Assembly: GCA_000827495.1 (NCBI GenBank)
Contig: KN817520.1
Coordinates: 133,979 to 197,978 of the forward strand
Direction of reading: 5' to 3'
Origin: Hypholoma sublateritium FD-334 SS-4
Lineage: Eukaryota > Basidiomycota > Agaricomycetes > Agaricales > Strophariaceae
Length of the DNA: 64,000 nucleotides
Notes under the pieces: model-generated
Told to the model about the DNA's origin: nothing
Databases searched by the model: none
What the model saw: only the letters and a program-made list of their open reading frames with translations
Position numbers and translations under genes: made by a program
Shown here: positions 10,501 to 22,969 of the stretch, one piece after another
How positions within the stretch are numbered: position 1 is the first letter of the stretch
Layout: every line of letters begins with the position of its first letter

Positions 10501-13500
10501 CCCTCTTTTCCAAATTCTCAAACCCCAAAGCCCTGTATTCAACTGACACCCTTCGCTCACTATATGTCACACTCCTTTCGCACCCCGACCGCGCGCTCCA
10601 GAATACGGCCCTCACCTGCCTCTTCACTTACAAATCCCCGCATTTGACACCATTCGAAGAGCGGCTGCGCGCGCTGTTGGACGACACGCGCTGGAGAGAT
10701 GAGCTGTCTCTCCTCAGCCTCGACACGATCCCTGACGCATCGCGGAGCGAAGTAATCGACGTCTTCATTCGCCTCCTCTTCGGCGTCATGCTGGAGAGGA
10801 AAGGGCGCAACCGCGGTGGTGGAGGCGGCGGCGATCGGAGAGCGGCCGTATTAAGCGCGTACACCGGGTGTACCGACAAGGAGCTTGGGCTGTTGGTGGA
10901 CCTGATGTTGCGGCCTTTTGGATGGAACAGGGCATCGGCGGCGTCGGGCCTCCAGGATGGCTTCAAAACAGAGCCTATCGACGGGCAGATTTCGAACAAG
11001 CAGCTCACGGGTTTCTTGACACTCCTTGGCGACGTGCTTAAGAACTTGGGCTCCCGCCTGCGCACATACTGGCCTGCGCTGCTTGGCACAACGGTAAATC
11101 TGCTCAGCACATTGCAGACTCGAATCGATTCGACTGGCGAGGAGAAAGAAACCGAGGGTGTAGATGTGCCTAAGGACGATGACGCTATCGTCGAGGAGGT
11201 GGAGGTTGTGGAGGATTCTACTGGCGAGGGGTCGCCGCAGGCATCATCCAAGATTGCAAGATCAATACGGCAGCTCGGGCTGAAGCGCTTCACGGATTTC
11301 TTCCGCGTGCCCATTATATTTGACTTCACGCCGTTCATGGGTGCCGCATTCGCATCGTTCATCAGCCCGCGGCTGCCTGCATTGGACAAGGAAAATACAC
11401 AGGCTCCGTCTGCGCTATTGGAGCTATTCTACACGTGGACCATTGACGGTGTGCACATACCCTTACTGGTGGATTTCGACAACGCGGCCCTGCCCAAGAT
11501 ATATGACTGCCTGGTGTCGACGAATGTCAAGCCATGCGTCATCTCTCGTATCTTCGACATCGTGGACAACCTGTTGAGCTGTTCGGCGGAAGACGACTAT
11601 ACGCGGGATGTCGCCCTCAAGCCGCACGTATCGCGATTGCTGACGAACCTCGCCGTTATGGTGGAGCGAACGAAGGGCTTCGCCACCATTGCCACCCCCG
11701 TCGGCCAGCGTCAGATCACCATTCTCTCCGAGATCGCGCAGTATTCCACCAACTCGGAACAGGCGTCGACGCTCCTCGATTTGTTCAACCCACTGCTTCG
11801 CCGCCCGGCGAAGATTGTCCCAGAGAAGGTCAAGGCTGGGCTCGTCAAGATCATCGGTGAGCTCTTGCACTTGATCCCGGACATGAAAGATAGGGAGAGC
11901 GCGACGTACCAGAAGACATACGCCCTGCTGTCACAGCTGTTCCAGTCGCTGAGATCGCGCCCCGGCCGAATCAGCCTCGTGGCAACCTTCCAGCGCCTTG
12001 CATTGCTCGATGCATCGCTCGCGGAAGTGGCGGCGCTGGTGGAAGCATTGAACGCGTACTCCGCGAAACGCATGGACGAACCGGACTTCGATCGACGTCT
12101 TGTCGCACTGGGAACGCTCAACGAGACGCAGCACGCGACGCTGTCTTGTTCACAATGGCTACCCATCCTGTACAACATGTTGAACTTCATCCAGGACCCC
12201 GTCGAGTTGGCAGTCCGCAATAGCGCGTCATATGCTATGCGCCACTTCATTAACTTGGTTGCTGCACAAACGTCGCCGGAATACGAAGAGACTTTCATCA
12301 AAGTCCTGTTCCCTGGTCTGAAGAACGGCCTACGGTCGAAGAACGAGCAGGTCCGGGTTGAGGTCCTAGGCGTCATCGCGTATTCGGTAGAGAAGTGCGA
12401 ACACATGCCAATCTTGCAGGAGATGCGCGTGTTACTCGAAGGCGGCGACGACGAAGCAAACTTCTTCAACAACGTTCTCCACATCCAAGTCCATCGTCGC
12501 TCGAGGGCCCTGCGGAGATTGGCCGAACATTGCGAGGCCGGCCATCTAAAGAGTACCACCATCGCGGACATCTTTATCCCGCTCGTCGCGAACTACATTG
12601 TCTCAACGACGACGGTGGACCATCATCTGGTCACCGATGCGATACTGGCAACAGGTCGGATGTCGCGACAACTCACGTGGGGTTCATATTATGCGCTGGT
12701 ACAAAAGTATCTGAAGCTCTCACGCACGAAGGACGAGTCGGAGCGTGTTTATGTTCGCGCTCTTGTTGCGTTGCTGGACAATTTCCACTTCTCGATGGAG
12801 CAAGAGTTCGTTCCGGAGGCGCCAGGCGAGAATCCAGATGAAGATGGAGAGGACGCTGATTCTGCGGAGGCGGAGGCTGCGGCGGCGAGTGCAGTATTGG
12901 CAGCGCAAGAGTCGAAGAAGATTGCCCGTATTGCCGACGCGGTCAACCTTCGCCTCTTGCCCAACCTGTTGAACCATTTGGAGAAGCATGATGTTACGAC
13001 CGACGATAATACTCGCATCCCACTCTCCATTGGTATCGTCACTGTCGCCATGCATCTGCCAGCCGCTACCCGCGAAGCACAGATCACTCGACTACTGACG
13101 ATTCTTAGTCAAATCCTACGGAGCAAATCGCAGGAGACCAGGGATCTTGTTCGCGACTCATTGAACCGCATAGCTGTTCATCTCGGTCCTACTTACCTCC
13201 CCATCGTCCTCCGCGAATTGCGGGCTGCTCTCTTACGTGGGCCTCAGCTCCATGTTCTCGCATATGCGACCCATTCTTTGGTGGTCCACATCACGAACGG
13301 AGAACACGCCAAGGACTTCACCACGCTCGACAACTGTGTCCACGACATAGCTTATGTTTCTGCGGAGGTCATTTTTGGAGAGTCGGGGAAGGATGTGCAA
13401 TCAGAGGATTTCAAAACTAAGATGCGCGAAGTGAAGGTTGCATCGTCCAGGGCGCTCGATACCTTCGCGACCATGGCCAAATTCATCACTCCGGCCCGGA

Positions 13501-16048
13501 TCAGCAGCCTTTTAGGCCCTATCAAGACGATCATGCACGAAACGCAGTCGAGCAAGGTCATAACCCTAGTAGACGAAGTCCTCAAACGCATCGCGACTGG
13601 TCTCAATGGAAATCAGCATCTCGTTCCAACAGAGCTCCTCGTCCTCTGCAATACGCTGGTCAGTCAAAATGCCAAGTTCTTGCAACAGACAGTCTCTCGC
13701 CGAAAAAATGCCCTCAAAGGCGATGCGATTGTTCAGATGAAGCGGAAGGTAGTGCAGGATACCAACCATTATGCCAACAATTCTTTCCGGTTCGTGCATC
13801 GCTAGGCTTCCTTCCTCACTCGACCGTCTGACCCTTTTTCTAGTTTCGTAAACTTTGGTCTAGATCTGTTGCTTACGGCTCTCAAGCGAAATCGATTCGA
13901 TTTCAGAGAATCAACTCACATCGCTCGACTCGAATCTATGGTAGTCGTGATTGGAAACACTCTATATTCGACTAACGCCGCTGTTCTAACACTCGGAATG
14001 CGCTGTGCTGCTGGCCTTGCGAAATGCCCCTTGAAGGCGATTGAAAAGTCACTCCCTGTCATCGTTCGCCAAATCCTCGATATTATCAAGCAAACTGGCA
14101 ATACAGAGTCCGAACTCGTTCAAGTCGCCTTCAAGGCTCTGGCAGCTATCCTGCGTGACGGTCCTCCGGTTCAAGTCAAAGAGAAGGATCTCATTTATCT
14201 TATCGAACTTCTTTCGCCTGATCTTGAAGATCATACCCGACAAGCCTCCGTTTTTACCCTCTTGCGCGCGATCGTTACTCGCAAATTCATCGTTCCCGAG
14301 ATATACGACCTGATGGGGAAGGTTTCAGAGGTTTCAGTGACGAGCCAGTCGCCCCAAGTTCAGGAGCTTTGCCGTGGTGTCCTCCTCCAGTTCCTCCTCG
14401 ACTATCCTCAAGGAAAGGGCCGACTGCGCAATCAAATGGCATTTTTTGCCAAGAATCTTTCCTATGTCCACGAGACTGGTCGAACGAGCATCATGGAGCT
14501 GCTTGGCGCGGTTATCGCCAAATTCCAGGTGAATCTCATTCAAGAATATGCAGATCTACTCTTCGTAGCGCTCGTGATGGTTGTGGCCAATGATGATTCA
14601 ACAAAATGCCGCGAAATGGCAGCCCAGCTCATCAAGAACATCTGGAAGCGGTTGGATGTCGAACGCCGGGATGTGCTCCTATCTCACCTCCACTCTTGGG
14701 CCTCGCAAACTTCACAGCCATTGTTGACCTGGGTCTCTGCCCAAGTCTGCGGTTTCGTCGTTGATGTTTCTCAGGCGGACTCGCTACCGTACGTTCAATT
14801 GATTATCGACGACCTCAACGCCTCGCTACTTCGAAGTTCGGTTGCCATCAACGCGATAGAGGACGCAGAGAGCGGCTTTGATCAAATGGACGTCGAGCTA
14901 GAATGGCAGCTTCCCTACCATGTGCTTACCGTTCTAGCGAAGGTGCTACGTGTTTTTCCCGACCTTGCTACACAAGACGGAAAAATTCCATGGCCATCCG
15001 TTGTCGATCATCTTCTTTTCCCTCACGCCTGGGTCCGGACAGCAGCCTGTCGCCTTTTGGGTCTTCTCTTCAGCGCCGTTCCGGCTGCTACCCCACAAAT
15101 CGATATACCCTCCGACCACCCTCTTTCAAGCGTTGGTATGCGCGTTGTCGCCCGAAAACTGACGCAGCAGCTAAAGAGTGAACATCTGGATCAAGCGCTC
15201 GGCCTGCAAGTTGTCAAGAATCTCTTCTACCTTGGAAAGTGCTTCTACTTCGTCCCGATGTCCGATAACGCTGCCGTCGACGAAGATGCGGAAGATATCT
15301 TGGACAATGAAGGGTTGGCCGGGAACGGGGGTGCCCGGGCTCCTCCGCCGGACGGGGATGGCTTGAAGGACCTGAACAATCCATTACCCTGGCTATTTTC
15401 GAAAATTTCATATCAAATCAAATCTGGGCATATTGCACGACGTAGCAAGGCAATCGGAAAGGTTTGTGATTATCTCTTATTCCATGACATTTGTTGACAC
15501 CCTGTTTTCAGCCGAACTGGGCTCAGCAACCTCTGGCAGGCTTTCGGTGGTTCGCTGCTATGTCATCGCACATGGACGCAGAGCGTCTAGAAAAATTCCT
15601 CGTCCACATCCTTACCCCCGTCTATCGCCTGACTGAAGATGATACCATTCGAGATCCGCAGATGGGTACGTCGTAAGCCAAGCTCACGTGTGCATAATTA
15701 ACGTCCGAGTCATACCATTAGATGAGCTGAAAACAACCGCTATCGAGCTGCAAGATCTGGTACAGTCCAAGGTTGGCACCACCAAGTTTGCGCATATATA
15801 CAACCAGATAAGGCAAAGTGTCCTCGGATTGAGGCGCGAGCGCAAGGTAGCCAGAGTTTTGCAGGCTTCGACGAACCCGGAAGCCGCTGCGAGGAGGAAA
15901 ATTCAGCGCAATGTGATCAAGAAAGACAGTCGAAAGCGAAAGGACAGAGGCTTCCTGTGCGTTACCTTTCCCATATTATTTGTCTCCCAATTGATCCCGT
16001 CTCCTTAGCGAATCGAGTGGAAAGTCGAAACGCCGCAGAGAAGAGTAA
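7577..16048 (+). CDS. UTP20: U3 snoRNA-associated protein 20 homolog (12 exons)
   Basis: Seen: exons 7577-7642, 7693-7773, 7822-8021, 8068-8446, 8502-9257, 9314-9597, 9645-10248, 10308-13789, 13844-15461, 15512-15665, 15722-15956 and 16009-16048 sum to 2,632 residues, close to known UTP20 proteins (about 2,500-2,800). Helical HEAT-like repeats run throughout. Near residue 1,110 is the DRIM-type signature (GLKRFTDFF, then ISPRLPALDKENTQAPS and LLELFYTW). The C-terminus is strongly basic (RRKIQRNVIKKDSRKRK). Known: UTP20 belongs to the small-subunit processome and is needed for 18S rRNA maturation in the nucleolus. Undetermined bases occur at 7788, 8257, 8284, 8331, 8335, 8402, 8486, 8562 and 8754-8755; they do not shift the frame. 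Confidence 0.94.
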
Positions 16049-16148
16049 ATACGATATTATGTAATGTTTTTCATGTTTTTTCGGGGATGCTTTGCTTTTA
16101 TCTATCCTATTCTACGCTTCAATCGTCGCAGTGTATAACACAACCTCA
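16049..16148. other. UTP20 3' flank
   Basis: Short AT-rich stretch after the UTP20 stop, ending at the TA that flanks the inverted-repeat element. Probably the 3' UTR and poly(A) region. Confidence 0.4.
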
Positions 16149-16150
16149 TA

Positions 16151-16840
16151 CTATCATCGACCCACACATCGGACAGCCCTACCTTTCGGACAGTCACACA
16201 TCAGTCACACTCCTTAAATGGAATATTTCGAGCTCCGACGTCATGCGAGCCGCAAGAAGCTGGGCTGGAGTTGAGCGCGAGAGCGCATTAGCGTACCTAT
16301 CAGCTCATATAGACACAATGTATACTAAGGTTCAAGAATGGGTATTTAAGAGAGCCAGTATGTATACAACTGGAACAGATACAATGTATATTTATTTTTG
16401 ATTTAATTACTTGGTAGAATTTATGGAAGTTACATAGTAAGAAAGTGAGTATAGTATTCAACATGAGTATGAACAGCATGTGGACCTTATATTAGAGGTG
16501 CTTGTGCTTGGTGTAGATGATAGTTAGGGACTCGGACTCGGAGGATGTTGAGCAGACGTTGAGTAAGTAGACGCAAAGTAGACGCGTCCCGGGCGTGTGA
16601 ATGGCATCAATGTGGCTGTGTTTAATCAATCTCCGACACGGCGCAGCTCGGCAAACGTGACAAAGAGGCCAATTTTCAGCTTTTTTTCTAGGCTAGCTAC
16701 TGTAGTAAAAACACCTGGAGTATGATACTAGGACTCTATAGATCACGTACCAAAAAGAATTGGAGCGAGGGAGTAAGAAATGGGTGAGATATTCATTGTG
16801 TCCGAAAGGTAGGGCTGTCCGATGTGTGGGTCGATGATAG
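16151..16840. mobile_element. MITE-like element with 42-bp terminal inverted repeats
   Basis: Seen: 16151-16192 (starting ctatcatcgacccacacatc) is the exact reverse complement of 16799-16840. The dinucleotide TA flanks both ends (16149-16150 and 16841-16842). The 690-bp interior is AT-rich and has no transposase-like frame. Known: TA target-site duplication is typical of Tc1/mariner-type transposons. Inference: a non-autonomous element mobilised by a transposase encoded elsewhere; the perfect repeats suggest a recent insertion. Confidence 0.88.
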
Positions 16841-16842
16841 TA

Positions 16843-17573
16843 GCTCCTTATTTATATAACCTTTCTCTCTTAATCTGCAGATATTCGAATCCTAGACCAT
16901 ACTATTTTGTCGAGGAATCACTGTTTCCACGAGGTTGCTTGATCGAACCTTCGTAAACACATTACCGAATGCTAAAATCCATGCTTCTCCTGTATCAGGT
17001 ATTTGATCAGGTGCGATTATTTCCTCCGATCGAATTCCTTCACAAGCACTTACACCTTCGGTGACTTACAGAAGTGAAGCGGCCTTCACTGATGGGCGCT
17101 TAAGCGCTTATTCTTCAGCAACTCCACCCATTCCGAGAGGTGCGATTTTTCTATTCTCCCTCCACAAGCGCTTGCCTGCTTCTTCGATGACTTCTGGTGG
17201 TTCTCACTCCCTTCCATCCGCTTGATTCCATAAGTGATTCGCATAGCGCGGCCTGTTCCAATTGTATTTCAACGTTCGCAATGTGGTATTTGGCTCCAGA
17301 CTTGGTTATTTCGAACATTTGGTGCGGAAACTCTATCCCGCTCTTCTACCGCGCGGTTCTCATTACTTCTTTCTATTGAAACACGTTCAAGATAATACAA
17401 CGTTACTGCTTTCTTTAATCTTTCTCAAAGTGTAGTCGGCATCCATGCCACAGGCACCCTCAGGCTGGGACACTTAAAAGAGCAGGGTCAAATCTTGTTC
17501 ACCCCCAGCTTCGGTCTCGTTCTTCCAACGCAGCTTCTCCATCGCGGCATCAACCCAAAGTTATTTCACTATC
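16843..17573. promoter_or_regulatory. Upstream region of dynamin paralog 3
   Basis: About 730 bases between the inverted-repeat element and the start of paralog 3. Pyrimidine-rich tracts occur just before the start (about 17480-17550). No coding exon is supported. The MITE-like element begins about 1.4 kb upstream of the start codon, so it could influence this promoter; that is inference. Confidence 0.4.
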
Positions 17574-20544
17574 ATGCCTGGTTCATACGTCTCCGACGAT
17601 CCAACCTCAGAACCTGGCAGTTTTGCTACTGTTGATGAAGACACCGTCGCACTTGGCGTCGGACTGTCCAATCCTCAGCTTCTCGCTGGAAGTAGGCAAA
17701 TGCTTGATCTGGTGGATAAGCTCCATAATACGGGGTACGTCTGAATCTTGCAAAATGTTTATCACTGAATATGCGATGTACTTATCACGGTGATCTATTG
17801 TATTCTAGAGTGAACGTCGACATCGACCTCCCGCAGATTGCGGTCATCGGCTCCCAGAGCGCGGGTAAGTCATCGCTCATCGAAAGTATCAGTGGCATCA
17901 CCCTTCCGCGTGCATCTGGCACATGTACACGGTAAAAACCAACCATCCTGACTAAGATGTGCGTTTTTAACTAATTTACCTACCCTTTCCAAAAGTTGTC
18001 CAACTGAATGCCGCCTCTCGCGCAAGAACGCCAAATGGCAGTGTCAAGTTTTCTTGCGCTTTATCATCGACCCGATCTCCGGGCAGCCTTTGGGCCAGGC
18101 GCGCATTGTACCATTTGGGACGATAATTTACAACAAGAGTGAGGTCGAGGACCGTATTCGCCGCGCCCAACAAGCGATCCTCAATCCCAATCGAGCTGTC
18201 CAAGACTTCTTGAAGAACAATCTCGAGGACGAGATCTCCGATACCCAGCTCAGTTTTTCGAAGAACTGCGTCAGCATACAGATTAGTGGCCCAGATGTCG
18301 CTGACCTTTCATTTTGTGATCTACCTGGTAAGCTTACTTGATTTCTATATGGTTTTAATCTATGTAGGCGGCCCATTTATTCATTTCGCTTTGTTTTTCA
18401 GGTTTGATAGCGACTAGCTCAGACACCAAGGGTGCCGACGACGTCAAGCTCATCGCATCTCTTGCTGAATCGTATATCAAGAAGGAGAGCTGTATCATCT
18501 TGCTGACTGTTACTTGCGAGAGTATGTGCCTTCACGTCTATATTGCACCGTATCTTATCGATTTATAGCCGATTTTGAGAATCAACCTGCCCATGGCCTT
18601 GCCAAAATATGGGATCCACAGGGCCAACGTACCATTGGTACGTATGCAATATCCTGTCGTAGATATTCCACCTCATAGATAGATGGCCAGGGGTCTTGAC
18701 GAAGCCCGACCGTATTCCTGCCGGGGACGAAGCGCACTGGCTGCACTTCATCCGCAACGAGCGCCAGCCACTCAAGAATAACTGGTTCTGCGTCAAGCAG
18801 CCGAGTACAAACGAGCTCAAGGCGAATATGGCGTGGGCACATGCACGACAGGCCGAGAATAACTTCTTCTTGTCTACCGCCCCGTGGTCCGACCTCGATA
18901 GCATTTACCAAAAGTACCTCCGGACTGAAAACCTGGTTGTGCGGCTGAGTGTCATTCTGTCTGATCTCATTTCGAAGAGGTAACCACAGTTAATCCACCC
19001 TACTTTATGTTGGCTGATCATGCTGCTCTTGGCGCAGGATCCCCGAAATTGAAGGCGAGCTGCAGCGCAGCATCCAGGCAGCGCGCACCGCGCTTGCCGC
19101 TCTCCCACCTCCTCCGCCGACGAGTCCTCACAGCGAGGTCGCAGCGTTACTCCAAAGGTTCGCGGCGGACTTGCAAACGCACGTCGAAGGCATCCCGAAC
19201 AAGAAGGGCCTTCTGCAGGCGATCCGTCCTGAGCATGAGCGTTTCCGCGCGTCAATCCGCGGGACTGCGCCAAACTTCCGCCCGTTCGAGCGATCCTACG
19301 AGGGAGTGCGCCACATTGCACCTGCCCGTTTCTTGATAGATGAAGAGGGTCGGCAGTGGGACGGGGAAGCTAGCGACGATGAGGAAGAAGCGTCTGAACA
19401 TGCGGCCTGCCGGGAGAACTATTTGGATGAATCTGGCATGGATGGCGGTGGAGGAGATATCCTCCGTAACTTAAACTCTAGAATTTACATTGACGAGGTG
19501 ATGGAGTTTGCTGAGGGGTAAGTGCTTGTATCTCTGTGTTGCACGGGAACGAAACTTAAATGTGCCTATAGCTCGCTCACACGCGAGCTTCCTGGTCACT
19601 TTCCTTACAGCGTGCAGAAGGCAATTATAGAGGAGATCATACAGCAGTGGAAAGCGCCGGCGCTCGATCTATGCAATAGGGTCTACCAATTCGTGTCCGA
19701 GCATGTGAAGGAGCTCGTCAAGAAGAACTTCGCGCACTTTGGACAAGGTACCCTTGAGCATCGCGTTAGGTATTCACATATCCGACTTAATCCATCTGTC
19801 GGGTGCTAATTGTGATATTGTTTCGGCAGGGTTATCATGAATAAGCATATCCAGGAACACATGGTAGGCGCACAAGCCAAGATTGCGTGGCTCCTCGCTC
19901 TCGAAGCGCAGCCCTTCTCGCTCAACACGCACTATTTCACGGACTATCGCAGCAAATTCATCGCGCATTACCGCGGACAGCGCCAGCGGTATGCGCGCCC
20001 CGAACTCAGCCCCGCGGTCGAGGCGTTTACGAACAAGCGCACTGGGGAGTCCGCGGGCTTGGTGACCACCGCCAGCGAAGCAGTAAAGAGGTTGATGTCA
20101 GCGTTTGCAGAACTAAGCGTAGAGGTGACCCCGGCGCAGCTGCAGAAGATTCTCGCAGAAGACACGATGGAACCCGCACTCTGCATCATGGCAGACGTAC
20201 GGGCGTACTTCCAAGGTGTGTTGACTTGGCTACAGCGGGATCACTGAACGCTTGCGCTGACCTAAGGGTTCTCGATCTTTTCCGCTGCTACAGTCGCGTA
20301 CAAGCGCTTTGCGGATACCGTCCCGCTGGCAATTGACTACGAACTTGTGCGTGGTGTCGGTATGTCTGGGGAGGTGATCGCAACGCTGTACGCACACCTG
20401 GGGATGAACGACGCGACGGGACACAAAATTTGCCGCGACCTGGCTCAGGAAAGCCCACAGGTCGCCGACAAGCGCGCAGATCTGGAGAAGAAGTTGGAGA
20501 GGTTGGAGTGCGCTCATAGTGAATTGCTTTGTCTCGGTGCATAG
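17574..20544 (+). CDS. Dynamin-like GTPase, paralog 3 (complete, 10 exons)
   Basis: Seen: exons 17574-17734, 17809-17931, 17996-18327, 18402-18521, 18569-18637, 18691-18979, 19038-19517, 19572-19769, 19830-20215 and 20294-20544 give an 802-residue protein. Motifs: P-loop GSQSAGKS (about residue 68), SGTCTR, DLPG (about 202), TKPD (about 272). The helical stalk includes an acidic insert ([19 protein letters not shown]) absent from paralog 2. The C-terminal effector domain begins [16 protein letters not shown]. All nine introns fall at the same places as in paralog 2, so the genes share an ancestor that already had them. No PH domain seen. Inference: membrane-remodelling GTPase. Confidence 0.94.
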
Positions 20545-20826
20545 TGTTCCACATTTTGCTGCGGCCATCAAGCCTTTTTCGACAGATATTTTGCCTACTG
20601 TCATTTTGCGTACTGTCACTACAAATATCGTGTTTGTGCTGGACCTGGGTTCCGCTCTGGTAGTCAGAAAGTGCTCGTGTTGAATTATTTCGTAAGTGAT
20701 GACTATATATATGACCAACAAAGCAGGATAAGCAGCAAGAAAATTAGACGACAATATACAGATAGGCAACATTAGGTGCACAATAAATGGACATTAAATG
20801 GACCAGGGCTGCAATCCCTGTTCTCC
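20545..20826. other. Intergenic between convergent 3' ends
   Basis: Short region between dynamin paralog 3 (plus) and F-box-like gene A (minus). AT-rich; no gene. Confidence 0.5.
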
Positions 20827-22538
20827 CTAAATTAACAAACATGTGGAGAGATCCAGCCTCACACCCAGCGCCGTCGAGTCCCGCAACACCGCCGTGCGCA
20901 TCCGCAGATCCTCCAACTCGCGCTCCATCTGATGCGTCCGCTGCCGTTCCTGCAAGCGCAGCATACTGAGCATGGGCACCATACGTTTCACGCCGGTCCA
21001 CAGCTCATATCGCTCTCGCACAATCTCGTACAGCGCCTCGCACAACGCCTCGTCTGTGTCTTCACAGTCTTCCCACGTAACCCCACGCTCAACGTCGCAC
21101 CCGGGGGGAAGGAGGTGTGAGAGGTAGAGCGCGGGCCCGGCCTCGTCGTCGATGATTGAGATGCCCACCATGAGCTGGCGAAGAGACTTGAAGGGTGTCA
21201 TTGGTGTCAGTTCTGGGACCTGAGTTGCATCCATAAAAAGTGCAAGATGCTTGAGCTGCGGGCAGTGACGTGCGAGCGGGACCAAAGCCTCGAGTGTCAG
21301 GGTTGACTGGGTGAGGTAGATCGGCTCGGCATTCAACAGTAACGTCTCAATAGCCGGACACGAAGAGGCGAATACTGTGATGTCCTGCTGTGTGAGGAGC
21401 AGAGGATATTGGTGGGAGAATTCGAAGCAGGTGAGTTTGGGTATTTTGAAAAGGGGCTTAAACATTTCTAATGTGATGTTTGAACCGCTGTCGTCCTCGG
21501 TGGTTGGATCCATTCTGCAAGGACGGCGTGCCGAGACGAGGTAAACCTCTTCAACCAGTTGACAATGTTGTGAGACAGCAGAAATGAGCCGATGCACGGA
21601 ATCCACTGGTTCACTGACGGGCCCAGAATCAACGTAAAATTGGGTGAGGTTGGTGGGTGAAAAGGGTGCCTTGATAAATCGAGCGGTATCGTCAAAGCTG
21701 GCCGTCAGAGAAAGATCATAGAGAGCGGGAAAGGCACCCTCAGTGAATGCGGGTCTGAATGATGCAATATCTTGAAAGTCCCCGACGCCCTGGTCGTCAT
21801 TATATTGAAAATCAAGAGAAGATAGGCAATCCGAGTGCGACATAGCTTCAGCAATCCTCGTTGTTAGATAGAAACGCGGAAACGTCACTTTCTCCAGTTT
21901 GGGCAACTGCCGCAAAAAGTGAGCGAGGTCTTCTTCGATGTCACGAACAGGGACAACTGAGCAGATGTTAAGGGTAGACAAGTTCGGCATACGATCAACG
22001 ATATCTTGGAAAAAATGTTGTAGTGGCTGGGCGGGAAGATGCACAACGAACTTCTTGACACCATTGTGCATGAACAGGCTGCACATGCCGAGGGGGGCGT
22101 TCCAGTCGAGTATTCGTAGATTGGGAAAGATTTCAAGTCGTCTACGCGTTCTGGCGATATCGTCGAATACTGTTTGATTCAGTCTACGCTCCGAGGCAGC
22201 ATGGTACTTGAGCCGGCGTACGCGACGCGCATATTTTTCGAACCGCTTCCAGGCATTTGCATCTGGGAGGCTTTCAAATTCCTACAATCCGGTCAAATGG
22301 AGAACAAATATGAACACAATCCACGCACGTAGTTTTTATCCCCCACACTCTTCAGTGGACTCAAGAGCCTAACTAGTCGATATAGGCTACTGACGTCCTT
22401 CCAGAGTACATCCATTGCGATATCGAGCCATTGTTTGCACACTTGAGCATTGACCACATTCGCCTGCGGATCCAAAAATCCAAATATCATATCAAGAAGC
22501 TCGGATATTCCCAACACACGATGAGTTGGACATGTCAT
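20827..22538 (-). CDS. F-box-like / leucine-rich protein A
   Basis: Seen: exons 22538-22329 and 22281-20827, 554 residues. The N-terminus (HRVLGISELLDMIFGFLD, then ANVVNAQVCKQWLDIAMDVLW) has the F-box pattern seen in many basidiomycete proteins. The rest is a helical, leucine-rich region with recurring LxxLxL spacing (PALYDLSLTASF, KLTCFEFSHQYP), and a coiled C-terminal helix (RLQERQRTHQMERELEDL). Known: F-box proteins recruit substrates to SCF ubiquitin ligases through Skp1. Inference: a substrate adaptor of unknown specificity. It forms a tandem pair with the gene at 22970-24691. Confidence 0.82.
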
Positions 22539-22969
22539 AGTTTACGAACCCGCAGAGAAATGGAGGAAGAGTGCGGCGGTTGGACAAGTTAGGACAAGTT
22601 TGAGGAAGTCCAAAGAGGACATTCAAACAAAAATATCAGGTGACACGATATTCTCACGGCATGATCAATTGTTGCAGGCGGCGCCGCGGCTGGCAAGCAA
22701 GGCCTAACCACGGCTTTTTTTTGTTTTTTTTTTGAGCCGCACTGAAATTGAGGATCGGGCCCAAATATCATATTATTTGACTTGGAAATCTGAGCATTCG
22801 TCAAGAACATAATGAGGACACATGATATTGTGACGTTGAGCAGTGTGAGAGTGATTGAGAGGGTTAGTAACACTGAACCTGAGTTAACACATCTAATTTT
22901 TATGGGTCTACTGATATTTACAACATGGACCCTGCTCAAAAATTGAAGATTTTGACACGTATTGCGGAT
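22539..22969. other. Intergenic between the two F-box-like genes
   Basis: 431 bases, carrying the promoter of gene A and the 3' end of gene B. A long minus-strand ORF here lacks any domain and contains low-complexity Lys/Ala runs; not accepted as a gene. Confidence 0.5.

Noticed and set aside
22589..22939. 116-codon minus-strand ORF between the F-box-like genes
   Set aside because: Low-complexity, no domain, lies in the promoter of gene A.
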